Shown piece by piece: positions 6,205 to 12,849 of a DNA stretch of 15,036 bases (position 1 is the stretch's first letter; the number at the start of each line of letters is the position of its first letter). Under the pieces are notes generated by a model. The model saw nothing but the letters and a program-made list of their open reading frames with translations. It was not told the origin of the DNA and did not search any database. Origin of the DNA: Patescibacteria group bacterium (GTDB lineage Bacteria; Patescibacteriota; Microgenomatia; UBA1400; MFAQ01); assembly GCA_018819325.1 (NCBI GenBank), contig JAHJQJ010000077.1, positions 1-15,036 on the forward strand, read 5' to 3'. Both the position numbers and the translations under genes were made by a program.

Positions 6205-7275
6205 ATGGCAAGTTTAACCGAATCGGCAACAACAGCAAGAAAAGCAATTAAGTTTGGAGCAATTGGATTTGTGGGCATTAGCCTGCTTTGGTACGTGGGC
6301 GGATGGGGTATTAAGTTATATAAACAATATTTCCCCCCTGCTCTTCCGACCCCATTGGCCGGTTTTGGAGAACTTAGGAAGGTTAATTTCCCCAAAGAAA
6401 ATGGCAGGCCAGAAGTGTTGTTAGAATTGCCTACTGGAGAGATTCCTACCTTTCCAGACAGAATGACTGTTTATCATTCGCCCTTAAAACGAAGTAGTTT
6501 TTTAAACGCAAGCAAAGCAGTTGAGCAGGCGGCTCAACTAGGGTTTACTTTTGGACCGATAGAGACATCTAAAACAGAGTATGTTTGGAACAACCAAGAC
6601 CAGTTGGGTTCCAAACTGACCATGAACATTGTAACCGGACATTTTGAACTAACAAGACAGTGGCAGAATAATCCGGGGTTGGCAAGTTTGGTTAATTTTA
6701 AATCTGACGCGCAGGTTTTATCTGCTGGGGTAGGTTTTTTAAGAAAAAGTGGCGTGTTGCCTGATGATATTTTGGGTGAAGAAAAAATTGGTTACTTAAA
6801 AGTAGATAGCGGTAAGTTGGTTCCGGCCTTATCATTGTCTGACGCTGACTTTGTGCAAATTGATTTTTTTAGAAAAAATGTAGAGGAGGTGGAGCTAGAA
6901 ACCAAGGAAGTTTTGGCAAGTTATCCTTTTTATAGACCCATATCTGATAAGGGTTTGATTAGGCTGGTTTTGTCTGGGTCTGATGACCCGAATGAGAGAT
7001 TGGTTCTTTTTGAAAATGAATATCATGCAGTGGACTACACCAGATCTAGTACCTATCCAATTAAGACTGGACCACAGGCGTGGGAAGAGTTAAAAAATGG
7101 CGGTGGTTTTGTAACTGATGCTAGTCCTGATACGGGCAACATAAAGATAAGAAGGATGTTTTTGGGGTATTTTGATGGAGGGGTTGACGAACACACTCAG
7201 CCTGTTTATGTATTTCTTGGAGACAAGAATTTTGTGGCTTATGTCTCGGCCATTACAGATGAGTGGTTGAAGTAG
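6205..7275 (+). CDS. Membrane-anchored extracytoplasmic protein, unknown function
   Basis: A 356-aa protein. It has a short cytoplasmic N-terminus, one transmembrane helix (about residues 16-36) and then a large extracytoplasmic domain. Apparent sub-repeats in the outer part (for example SKAVEQAAQLGF, then DAQVLSAGVGFLRKSG, then GPQAWEELKNGGGFV) alternate with beta strands. The end has a strand pair (MFLGYFDGG, PVYVFLGDKNFVAYVSAI). That layout is reminiscent of PepSY/YycH-I-like exported regulators, but the similarity is too loose for a call. It is divergent from gltX with a shared -10, and ends 4 bp from the convergent carboxypeptidase gene. No lipobox or catalytic motif is visible. Confidence 0.8.
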   Translation: MASLTESATTARKAIKFGAIGFVGISLLWYVGGWGIKLYKQYFPPALPTPLAGFGELRKVNFPKENGRPEVLLELPTGEIPTFPDRMTVYHSPLKRSSFLNASKAVEQAAQLGFTFGPIETSKTEYVWNNQDQLGSKLTMNIVTGHFELTRQWQNNPGLASLVNFKSDAQVLSAGVGFLRKSGVLPDDILGEEKIGYLKVDSGKLVPALSLSDADFVQIDFFRKNVEEVELETKEVLASYPFYRPISDKGLIRLVLSGSDDPNERLVLFENEYHAVDYTRSSTYPIKTGPQAWEELKNGGGFVTDASPDTGNIKIRRMFLGYFDGGVDEHTQPVYVFLGDKNFVAYVSAITDEWLK

Positions 7276-7279
7276 CTTA

Positions 7280-8161
7280 TTACCAGGAGAAGGAGTTGTA
7301 AACCCAAGAAATGATTTGTTTGGTTTTACCGAACCTGTCTTCTGAACCTAAGACGGTTATTAGAATTGGACGGTTGTCTTGATTTACTAGGGTAATAAGG
7401 CACTCACCTGCTTCTGGCGTCCAGCCTGTTTTGACCCCCAAGACACCCGGAACTACTCCAAGTAATTCGTTGGTTGAGGTAAGGGGGTACTGGTTACCGT
7501 TTACACTGGTAATTTCCTTGTATTTAGTACTTACCGCTTGACGGAAAGTGACATTCTTTAAGGCAAACTGGGTTAATTGGGAAAGATCTTGAGCACTGGA
7601 AAAATGGCCCACGTCTTCTACCCCAGAAACGTTGTTGAAATGGGTTTGTTTTAAATTTAATCTTTCAGCTTTTTTATTCATAGCAACAATAAACTGAGAG
7701 TAGCCACCAGGAAAGTTTTCTGCCAGAGCTAGAGCGGCGTCATTGCCAGAGGCTACTAAAAGACCGTAGATTAAATCTATTGTTGTTAGCCTGTCTCCTG
7801 GCTTTAGATTCATAGTGTTGCCAATGGAGTGATCGGCTGATTTTACGGTTAAAATTTGGTCAATTTGATAATGATCTAGGGCTACAACCGCTGTCATTAC
7901 CTTGGTAAGGGAAGCAGGGAAAAGTGGTTCTGTGGAGTTTTTTTGGTAGAGAGTCGTGTTTGAGGTTAGATCTAAAATGTAAACTGATTTAGCAGAAAAG
8001 ATAGGTATAGATTCCTGCTTTCGCAGGAATGACGGAACGCTTGCCTGGTGAATAAAGGCAGATTTTACTTCTGGGGTCGTTGGAAGGTCTCTTTTTTGAT
8101 ACTGTGGGACAAGAGGAAAAAGAATTGCTAGTAATAAGAGGGTGGTTTTAAAAAATTTCAT
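7280..8161 (-). CDS. D-alanyl-D-alanine carboxypeptidase (PBP5/DacF-type, S11)
   Basis: A 293-aa exported serine peptidase that trims the terminal D-Ala of peptidoglycan stem peptides. A signal segment (residues 1-20) and a linker precede the catalytic domain (about 57-293). The three S11 motifs are present: S84-L-T-K87 (SxxK), S138-G-N140 (SGN) and K244-T-G246 (KTG). The C-terminal PBP5 domain II and amphipathic anchor are missing, so the protein is released or held by an uncleaved N-terminal helix. The linker residues SFLRKQES are encoded by a widespread palindromic repeat (8010-8035) lying in frame. The ATG overlaps the upstream relA stop (ATGA), indicating co-expression with the stringent-response enzyme. 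Confidence 0.92.
   Translation of the reverse strand: MKFFKTTLLLLAILFPLVPQYQKRDLPTTPEVKSAFIHQASVPSFLRKQESIPIFSAKSVYILDLTSNTTLYQKNSTEPLFPASLTKVMTAVVALDHYQIDQILTVKSADHSIGNTMNLKPGDRLTTIDLIYGLLVASGNDAALALAENFPGGYSQFIVAMNKKAERLNLKQTHFNNVSGVEDVGHFSSAQDLSQLTQFALKNVTFRQAVSTKYKEITSVNGNQYPLTSTNELLGVVPGVLGVKTGWTPEAGECLITLVNQDNRPILITVLGSEDRFGKTKQIISWVYNSFSW
8010..8035. repeat. Palindromic repeat element inside a coding region
   Basis: ATTCCTGCTTTCGCAGGAAT (8011-8030) is a perfect 8-bp inverted repeat with a 4-nt loop, preceded by G and followed by GACGG. It matches, from memory, the common bacterial interspersed family with core GTCATTCCTGCGAAAGCAGGAATC, related in form to neisserial dRS3-like repeats. 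Here it is translated within the linker of the carboxypeptidase. Confidence 0.7.
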
Positions 8162-9630
8162 AAAGCTTTTCTAATTTTTGCTTTAGCTTGGCTAGACTTA
8201 ACAAACTGTAACCAATCTCTGTTAGGTTTTCGTTTCTTTTTGGTTTTTTCTATTTCTACCACGTCACCACTTTTTAAAGGATGGCTTAAGGATACAAGTT
8301 TTTGATTTACTTTGGCTCTTTGAATATGAAGGCCAAGGTCGGAATGGACGGCAAAAGCAAAGTCTACTGGGGTAGCTCCTTCTGGCAGGTCGTATACATC
8401 ACCTTTTGGGGAGAATATGTAAATTCGATGAGATAGGGTGTCTAGGGTTAGGCTTGTCTTGAACTCTTTAGAGTCTGCTACCTGATCTTGCCAGCGGGCT
8501 AATTGACAAATCCACTCGGTTTTTTTGGGGGATTTAAAAGCAGTGCCTTTTTCTAAAGCAATAGAATCTTTGGTGTATTTCTTTGCTTGACTGTACGCAT
8601 AGTGGGCGGCGGCACCAAGTTCTGCCTGGCTGTGCATGTCTTGAGACCTTATTTGCACCTCTACTACACCGCCATGATGATCAAATACCTTGGTGTGAAT
8701 TGATTGATATCCATTGGGTTTGGGTTGGGCGATAAAATCCGAAACTCCTAGGTAGGGAACTGGCTTGTACGTCTTATGAACGTGACCTAAGCAGGTGTAA
8801 CAGTCTAATTGGTTTTTGGTGATAATTCTAATAGCAACTAAATCGTGAATGTTGTTTATATTATTGTCTATATCTGAACGCTGTAATTTGTGATAAAGAC
8901 TGTACTTATTTTTAAACCGACCGTGAATTTGCAAATCTAACTGGTTTTTTTTAAGAATTTTTTTAAGCTGACTGATTACTTGGTTGGTGTGTTTTTTAGT
9001 TTGCTTAATTTGAGTTTTAAACAATTGAGAAATCGTCTTGTATTGTTTTGGGTGGACAAACGGAAAAGCTAGATCTTCTAGTTCCCCTTTTATCTTTCCC
9101 ATTCCTAGTCTTTCTGCTAGGGGAGCATAAACCTCTATTGTCTCCAGGGCAATTCTTTTTTGTTTTTCTAGCGGAACAGCCGTCAGGGTAAGCATGTTGT
9201 GATATCTGTCTGCCAGACGAATAAGAACCACGCGGATGTCTTTGGCCATGGCTATAAACATTTTTCTTAAGTTTTCTACAAAAACTTGATCTTTGCTGTT
9301 TCTTAGTTTAACTTGGCCTGTTTTAGTGACACCGTTTACTAGAAATGCTACTTTTGAGCCAAACTTTTGCGCAAGTTCTTTGTGGGTAACTGGTGTGTCT
9401 TCCAAGACGTCATGAAGCAAGGCGGCCTGAATTGACTCTTGGTCTAGTCCCCAAGAAGCAATAGTATTGGCTACGTGAAGTGGATGGGTAATAAATGGAT
9501 CGCCCGAGTGTCTTTTTTGGCCATGATAAGCTTTTTCGGCAAACTGATAGGCCTTTGTAATATCAGCAATATTTATCTTAGTTTTGCTTTTTTTAATAGT
9601 GTTGATTAGGTCTTTGAATGATGGGTTCAT
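8158..9630 (-). CDS. relA: RelA/SpoT (p)ppGpp synthetase/hydrolase, short form
   Basis: A 490-aa bifunctional-looking stringent-response enzyme. The HD hydrolase half has R40, H49, H73-D74, E77-D78, D141 and N145, the positions required in Rel enzymes, so hydrolysis should be intact. The synthetase half has RFKNKYSLYHK (R238, K240), DLVAIRI (D263), PNGYQSIHT (Y308) and EVQIRS (E324), all catalytic or substrate-binding positions. A TGS domain follows (about 400-462), then a lysine-rich tail. The helical, zinc-finger and ACT/RRM domains of full-length Rel (about 730 aa) are absent, so sensing of stalled ribosomes is probably altered. It is divergent from cca and followed by the carboxypeptidase with a 4-nt overlap. 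Confidence 0.94.
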   Translation of the reverse strand: MNPSFKDLINTIKKSKTKINIADITKAYQFAEKAYHGQKRHSGDPFITHPLHVANTIASWGLDQESIQAALLHDVLEDTPVTHKELAQKFGSKVAFLVNGVTKTGQVKLRNSKDQVFVENLRKMFIAMAKDIRVVLIRLADRYHNMLTLTAVPLEKQKRIALETIEVYAPLAERLGMGKIKGELEDLAFPFVHPKQYKTISQLFKTQIKQTKKHTNQVISQLKKILKKNQLDLQIHGRFKNKYSLYHKLQRSDIDNNINNIHDLVAIRIITKNQLDCYTCLGHVHKTYKPVPYLGVSDFIAQPKPNGYQSIHTKVFDHHGGVVEVQIRSQDMHSQAELGAAAHYAYSQAKKYTKDSIALEKGTAFKSPKKTEWICQLARWQDQVADSKEFKTSLTLDTLSHRIYIFSPKGDVYDLPEGATPVDFAFAVHSDLGLHIQRAKVNQKLVSLSHPLKSGDVVEIEKTKKKRKPNRDWLQFVKSSQAKAKIRKAL

Positions 9631-9639
9631 CGTAAACGG

Positions 9640-9654
9640 ATTATATTCTACAAT
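9640..9654. promoter_or_regulatory. Divergent relA/cca promoter pair in 31 bp
   Basis: Reverse: TATAAT (9645-9640) lies 9 nt from the relA ATG at 9630. Forward: TACAAT (9649-9654) lies 7 nt from the cca ATG at 9662. The -10 elements are 3 bp apart, so two polymerases could not occupy both at once and each transcript would have little or no leader. Confidence 0.6.
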
Positions 9655-9661
9655 ATACAGT

Positions 9662-11113
9662 ATGACGAACAGAAAACTATTAAAGGACGAGATTGGGTTG
9701 ATACCTAAAACGGCGCTAGAGGTGCTTAAGGCTTTTGATGAAAAAGGTTTTGAAATTTATTTAATTGGTGGAGCAGTTAGAGACATTTTGCTTGGGAACG
9801 AACCGAGTGAGTGTGACTTTACCACTAACGCTGTACCAGAAGAAACGCTTGGACTAATGAAGGATTATGAACCGTTTTACGAAAACGATTTCGGGACGGT
9901 AATGGTGCCCATGGAGACAGAGAATGAAAAACAAGTGTACGAGATTACTACGTATAGATCTGAAAAGGAATACTCTGATCATAGACATCCAGATAAAGTT
10001 GAGTGGGGTAAAAGCTTGGAGGAGGATGTGAAACGAAGAGATTTTACTATTAATACCTTGGCAATTGGAGGCGGAGAATTAATCGACTGGGTTGGTGGGC
10101 TAAAGGATTTTGAGGATGGAGTAATAAGAGCAGTAGGAGAGGCCAATAAAAGATTTGGCGAGGACGCCCTGAGAATGATGCGGGCAATTAGATTTGCTGC
10201 CGTTTTGGGTTTTGAAATAGAAGTAAAGACTATGGAGGCCTTGAGCACACAGGCGCCGCTATTGGAAAAAGTAAGTAGAGAGAGAGCAAGGGATGAGTTA
10301 TTAAAGATCCTTGCGTCTGACTATCCGGCTGATGGAATGAGGCTCTTAATTTCTACGGGATTAATGAAGTATGTTATTCCAGAAGTACTGAAAGCCAAAG
10401 AAGTAGAGCAGAAAGGACATCATAAGTTAGATGTCTTGAATCATATGTTAGAGTCTTTAATGTACTGCCCCTCTTCTGACCCTTTGCTTAGATTGGCTAC
10501 TTTTCTGCATGATGTGGGGAAGCCTGCAAGTAAAAGATGGCGATGTTCAAAATGTGGTTGGGTAATGAAAGAGAAAAACTTAACAACTGGAGGTGCTCTT
10601 AAATGCTCAAGATGTGATTTTGAAACCGATACCAGAGAAGCAACCACATTTTATGGTCATGAAGTAATTGGGGCTAAAATGGTAGAGGAAATTGGAGAAA
10701 GATTGAAGTTGTCGAAAAAACAGGTGAAGAAATTGGTTATCATGGTTCGCTGGCATATGTTTGCCTACCAGCCAGAGATGACCGACGCCTCTATACGTAG
10801 ATTTATTAAACGAGTGGGAAAGAATAACATTAACGATATGATGCTTTTGAGAATTGGCGACAGAAAAGGAGGTGGAAGTAAAGCAACCAGCTGGAGACTT
10901 GAAGAGTTAAAAAAAAGAATTAATGAACAGTTTAACCAACCAATGATGGTAAAGGATTTGGTGGTTAATGGTGAAGACGTAATGGAGATCTTAAAAATTG
11001 AACCAGGTCCAAAAATTGGTCAGGTAATGAACAAATTATTTGAAGAGGTGATTGAGGATACCAGCAAAAACAAGCGAGAATATCTACTTTCTAGAATTAA
11101 AGAGCTTGGCTAG
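9662..11113 (+). CDS. cca: CCA tRNA nucleotidyltransferase with HD domain and inserted zinc ribbon
   Basis: A 483-aa class II polymerase-beta-superfamily enzyme that adds or repairs the 3' CCA of tRNAs. The head has IGGAVRD (35-41), then ECDFTTNA (E50 and D52 as metal ligands; the first is usually Asp), KRRDFTINTLA (124-134) and RFGEDALRMMRAIRF (164-178). A C-terminal HD domain follows: FLHDVGKP (H283-D284) and YGHE (H333). Between them is an unusual CxxC-x16-CxxC stretch (C295, C298, C315, C318) that looks like a zinc ribbon. I chose the ATG at 9662, 7 nt after TACAAT; earlier in-frame codons lie inside relA. The last codons differ from the ancestral ones because a cassette inserted at the 3' end: it now ends RIKELG, whereas the distal repeat copy reads RIKE-stop. 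Confidence 0.95.
   Translation: MTNRKLLKDEIGLIPKTALEVLKAFDEKGFEIYLIGGAVRDILLGNEPSECDFTTNAVPEETLGLMKDYEPFYENDFGTVMVPMETENEKQVYEITTYRSEKEYSDHRHPDKVEWGKSLEEDVKRRDFTINTLAIGGGELIDWVGGLKDFEDGVIRAVGEANKRFGEDALRMMRAIRFAAVLGFEIEVKTMEALSTQAPLLEKVSRERARDELLKILASDYPADGMRLLISTGLMKYVIPEVLKAKEVEQKGHHKLDVLNHMLESLMYCPSSDPLLRLATFLHDVGKPASKRWRCSKCGWVMKEKNLTTGGALKCSRCDFETDTREATTFYGHEVIGAKMVEEIGERLKLSKKQVKKLVIMVRWHMFAYQPEMTDASIRRFIKRVGKNNINDMMLLRIGDRKGGGSKATSWRLEELKKRINEQFNQPMMVKDLVVNGEDVMEILKIEPGPKIGQVMNKLFEEVIEDTSKNKREYLLSRIKELG
11085..11104 (+). repeat. 20-bp direct repeat, copy 1 (3' end of cca)
   Basis: TACTTTCTAGAATTAAAGAG, the codons near the cca stop, recurs exactly at 12025-12044. It contains the palindrome TTCTAGAA. 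Just beyond it CTAGAA (11110-11115) and TTCTAG (11123-11128) form a further inverted pair. Confidence 0.9.
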
Positions 11114-11124
11114 AAAAAAACGTT

Positions 11125-11391
11125 CTAGTTGAATCTTCTTACATCTCTAATTTTACCGTCTCTGCCATGGATCACAACACTACTTCTATCGTTTCTAGCC
11201 ATTTTGGAGGCACTATCTATTGCCGTTCCTTGATCGTTAAATATACCTGATACTCTTTGAGCTCCATTTTTTTTGACTGCCCAACCGTTTTGGTACTTTA
11301 CGACATGATTAATTCTAGTTGCTCTTTTGAGAGCTCCGTTATATGCCAAAACCTTATCAGTTTGTTTGAGATTTATTTTAAGTTTTTTCAT
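11125..11391 (-). CDS. DUF2188 domain protein
   Basis: An 88-aa basic protein. The C-terminal two thirds fit DUF2188: GWAVKKNGAQRVSG (36-49), then a helix DQGTAIDSASKMARND and the closing strand SVVIHGRDGKIRDV (71-84). The N-terminal 30 residues are not family-like. DUF2188 proteins are small and of unknown function. This one starts 8 nt after the zeta-like kinase and shares its insertion cassette, so a partner role, such as antitoxin, is an attractive guess without direct evidence. No Shine-Dalgarno is seen. Confidence 0.8.
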   Translation of the reverse strand: MKKLKINLKQTDKVLAYNGALKRATRINHVVKYQNGWAVKKNGAQRVSGIFNDQGTAIDSASKMARNDRSSVVIHGRDGKIRDVRRFN

Positions 11392-11399
11392 TTTTGTTT

Positions 11400-12008
11400 T
11401 TATTGTTTAATGTCAGATACTAGATTTATAATATCAGATTCAGACAGTTGTTGCTCTTCAATAAATTTAACAATCTCTGACTGGGAGTTGTAATTATACT
11501 TAAATACCTGAAGCTTGTTGTATTTATCAGTTTTTCCAATATATATTCGTATTTTTACTTGAGGAAAATTTTTTGCTATCCATAGTAAATTTTGTCTACT
11601 CCCAACGTGTGTCACATAAAAAATTTTAACTGGAATTTGTCTTTCACGAGTCAAGAATACACCAAAAGATTTTGAAATACTTTCTGGAAGTAAGGCACAA
11701 ACCTCAACAAGTTTACCTTTCCCCACACTATTTCTTATCTTAACCTTTGCACCTTCTTGAGTGTGTAATGTACTATCGTAAATAATAGCTTCTTCGTTAA
11801 TTAATTCAGAAGACACTAGCTCACTTTTACCTGAAGCACTTCCTCCACACATGAGTATTACTTTTTTGGGAGTTTTTTTAGAAAGAGCATTTTTAAATAA
11901 CTTATCTGCAATTTTGGCTGATTCAGTATGATATTCTGTGGCCTTAGTTGGTGTATATCCAGGAATTTTCTTTTTACATTCATCAATATCAATTACGATG
12001 GCTGGCAT
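11400..12008 (-). CDS. Zeta-toxin-like P-loop kinase
   Basis: A 202-aa protein with a Walker A loop GGSASGKS (55-62) on the strand VILMCGG. This is followed by a helix, AIIYDSTLHT (75-83, with D78 in the position expected for a substrate-binding Asp) and a later strand-helix-strand KIFYVTHVGSRQN to IRIYIGKTDKYN. This order fits the zeta toxin/AAA_33-type kinases. Zeta toxins phosphorylate UDP-N-acetylglucosamine and so poison cell-wall synthesis. The substrate here is unknown, and a non-toxin small-molecule kinase remains possible. It is the first gene of the inserted cassette, with an extended -10 six nt before the ATG, and DUF2188 downstream. It looks A+T-rich relative to the flanking cca and secF. 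Confidence 0.78.
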   Translation of the reverse strand: MPAIVIDIDECKKKIPGYTPTKATEYHTESAKIADKLFKNALSKKTPKKVILMCGGSASGKSELVSSELINEEAIIYDSTLHTQEGAKVKIRNSVGKGKLVEVCALLPESISKSFGVFLTRERQIPVKIFYVTHVGSRQNLLWIAKNFPQVKIRIYIGKTDKYNKLQVFKYNYNSQSEIVKFIEEQQLSESDIINLVSDIKQ

Positions 12009-12014
12009 ACCAAA

Positions 12015-12023
12015 ATTTTATCA
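12015..12023 (-). promoter_or_regulatory. Extended -10 promoter (TGATAAAAT) of the zeta-like gene
   Basis: Reverse-strand TGATAAAAT is followed by TTTGGT and the ATG at 12008, a 6-nt gap predicting a leaderless mRNA. It ends one base short of the 20-bp repeat, so the promoter came with the cassette. Confidence 0.6.
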
Positions 12024-12024
12024 T

Positions 12025-12044
12025 TACTTTCTAGAATTAAAGAG
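12025..12044 (+). repeat. 20-bp direct repeat, copy 2 (ancestral cca 3' end)
   Basis: Exact second copy of the repeat at 11085-11104. It is followed directly by TGA, which would be in frame with cca. Confidence 0.9.
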
Positions 12045-12047
12045 TGA
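12025..12047 (+). pseudogene. cca: Orphaned ancestral end of cca
   Basis: In the cca frame this reads SRIKE then TGA (12045-12047). It appears to be the original 3' end of cca, disconnected by the zeta cassette. Confidence 0.65.
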
Positions 12048-12077
12048 AATAAACTATATCAAGTTTGAGGCTAAGTG

Positions 12078-12147
12078 CTAGGCACGACCCCGCGGGTTGA
12101 GCCTGGACCAGATGACTAGGAGGGGGGCGGCAGTGAAGGTGGAGGAG
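12078..12147 (-). pseudogene. secF: Orphaned ancestral end of secF
   Basis: In the secF frame this fragment reads the SecF C-terminus up to LLVIWS. It then continues RLNPRGRA to TAG (12080-12078) instead of the present KLFNKK. It appears to be the original SecF tail, separated from the gene by the PIN cassette. Confidence 0.65.
12104..12147. repeat. 44-bp direct repeat, copy 1 (secF 3' end)
   Basis: Begins TGGACCAGATGACTAGGAG and ends GGTGGAGGAG. It is identical over 44 bp to 12870-12913 in the same orientation. Beyond the exact match, 4 of the next 6 bases also agree. Confidence 0.95.
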
Positions 12148-12159
12148 CAGGTGAGACGA

Positions 12160-12648
12160 TTACGGTTGCAAGAACTTCTGAAATGATCTCAAATTATCTG
12201 GACTGTTAAAAAGAAATATGTTTGGAAAGACAGGGGAATATTCTTTTATACCTATGTCTGAAGTTATTAAGCAAGAATTTTCTTGATTGCAAGCAATAGA
12301 TGTAATTAAAAGATCGTTAGATCTAACCCTGGTTTTGTTTTGTTTGTTTAGGATAAGTTTCTCTGTGTGCTTAGCAAGCTTCAATATCATGGTTTCTGTA
12401 ATAGCTAGATTAATAACCTGATCTATCATCATCAAGTTGGCAAGTTTTGTTTTTGCCTGCCTGTAAGAGACTCCGTTTTTTAGCAAAACAAACATTGTTT
12501 CATAGAAGACTGTAGAAGGAATTATGGTACGCACTGTATGTCCGTGAGAAAGTATGAGTTTAAAAAACTGAAGTGCGTGAGTGTGAAGTTTGTCGGTCTT
12601 ATCTAGCAATGAAATGACGAAGGAAGAGTCTTCGACAACATATTTCAT
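12160..12648 (-). CDS. PIN-domain protein, VapC-like toxin
   Basis: A 162-aa PIN nuclease. The catalytic acidic residues are D7 (VVEDSSFVISLLD), E50 (VFYETMFVL), D112 (RSNDLLITSIA) and D131 (LITSDIGIKEY), the VapC order and spacing. It is a predicted Mg-dependent RNase, the toxin of a pair. Its ATG directly follows the stop of a 54-aa upstream gene (TAAATG), the classic tight coupling of antitoxin and toxin. It differs clearly in sequence from the PIN protein at 127-537. The gene lies wholly inside the segment bracketed by the 44-bp secF repeat, so it was probably acquired. Confidence 0.87.
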   Translation of the reverse strand: MKYVVEDSSFVISLLDKTDKLHTHALQFFKLILSHGHTVRTIIPSTVFYETMFVLLKNGVSYRQAKTKLANLMMIDQVINLAITETMILKLAKHTEKLILNKQNKTRVRSNDLLITSIACNQENSCLITSDIGIKEYSPVFPNIFLFNSPDNLRSFQKFLQP

Positions 12649-12813
12649 TTATCTTGCCAATGGGTAATATCTTTTCCAACTGGAGCCATAGCGCATTTTG
12701 TAGAGTGCTGTGCTGGCATTACCTTTTCCTGATGATCGTTTGGGAATAACAATCTCTCTTAGAATTGCTTGTATGCGTGTAGTGGTTTTTTTTCTTTTCT
12801 TTATATTGACCAT
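12649..12813 (-). CDS. 54-aa basic small protein, putative antitoxin of the PIN toxin
   Basis: A short frame of 54 residues starting MVNIKKRKKTTTR and ending SSWKRYYPLAR, very rich in Lys and Arg. Its TAA abuts the PIN ATG. An extended -10 (TGCTATTAT) sits 5 nt before its own ATG, so it heads the cassette operon. The central region (RIQAILREIVIPKRSSGKG) could be a short helix followed by a flexible basic stretch. I recognise no antitoxin family. It is unlike the acidic C-terminal tails of many VapB proteins, so the role rests on position only. Its size places it below usual gene-calling cut-offs. Confidence 0.68.
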   Translation of the reverse strand: MVNIKKRKKTTTRIQAILREIVIPKRSSGKGNASTALYKMRYGSSWKRYYPLAR

Positions 12814-12818
12814 AATTA

Positions 12819-12827
12819 ATAATAGCA
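12819..12827 (-). promoter_or_regulatory. Extended -10 promoter (TGCTATTAT) of the PIN cassette
   Basis: Reverse-strand TGCTATTAT ends 5 nt before the ATG of the 54-aa gene, predicting a leaderless mRNA. It lies inside the inserted segment, 23 bp beyond the present secF stop. Confidence 0.55.
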
Positions 12828-12849
12828 CTAAATTATTGTGGAGGAATGG

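Larger units (their letters stand above)
11105..12044. mobile_element. Inserted zeta-kinase/DUF2188 cassette at the cca 3' end
   Basis: A 920-bp segment plus one copy of the 20-bp repeat. Removing it restores cca ending ATT AAA GAG TGA. The segment carries two reverse-strand genes with their own promoter at its right border, and replaces the last cca codons with CTT GGC TAG. No integrase, transposase or terminal inverted repeat is visible, so it is either passenger DNA moved in trans or the product of a recombination between short homologies. Confidence 0.7.

Noticed and set aside
11110..11128. CTAGAA/TTCTAG hairpin after cca as a terminator
   Set aside because: The stem is 6 bp and A+T-rich and no T-tract follows on the forward strand; more likely part of the insertion junction.
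11257..11493. Forward frame of 78 codons across the zeta/DUF2188 junction
   Set aside because: Antisense to two recognisable genes, with a Ser/Cys/Phe-rich shadow composition.
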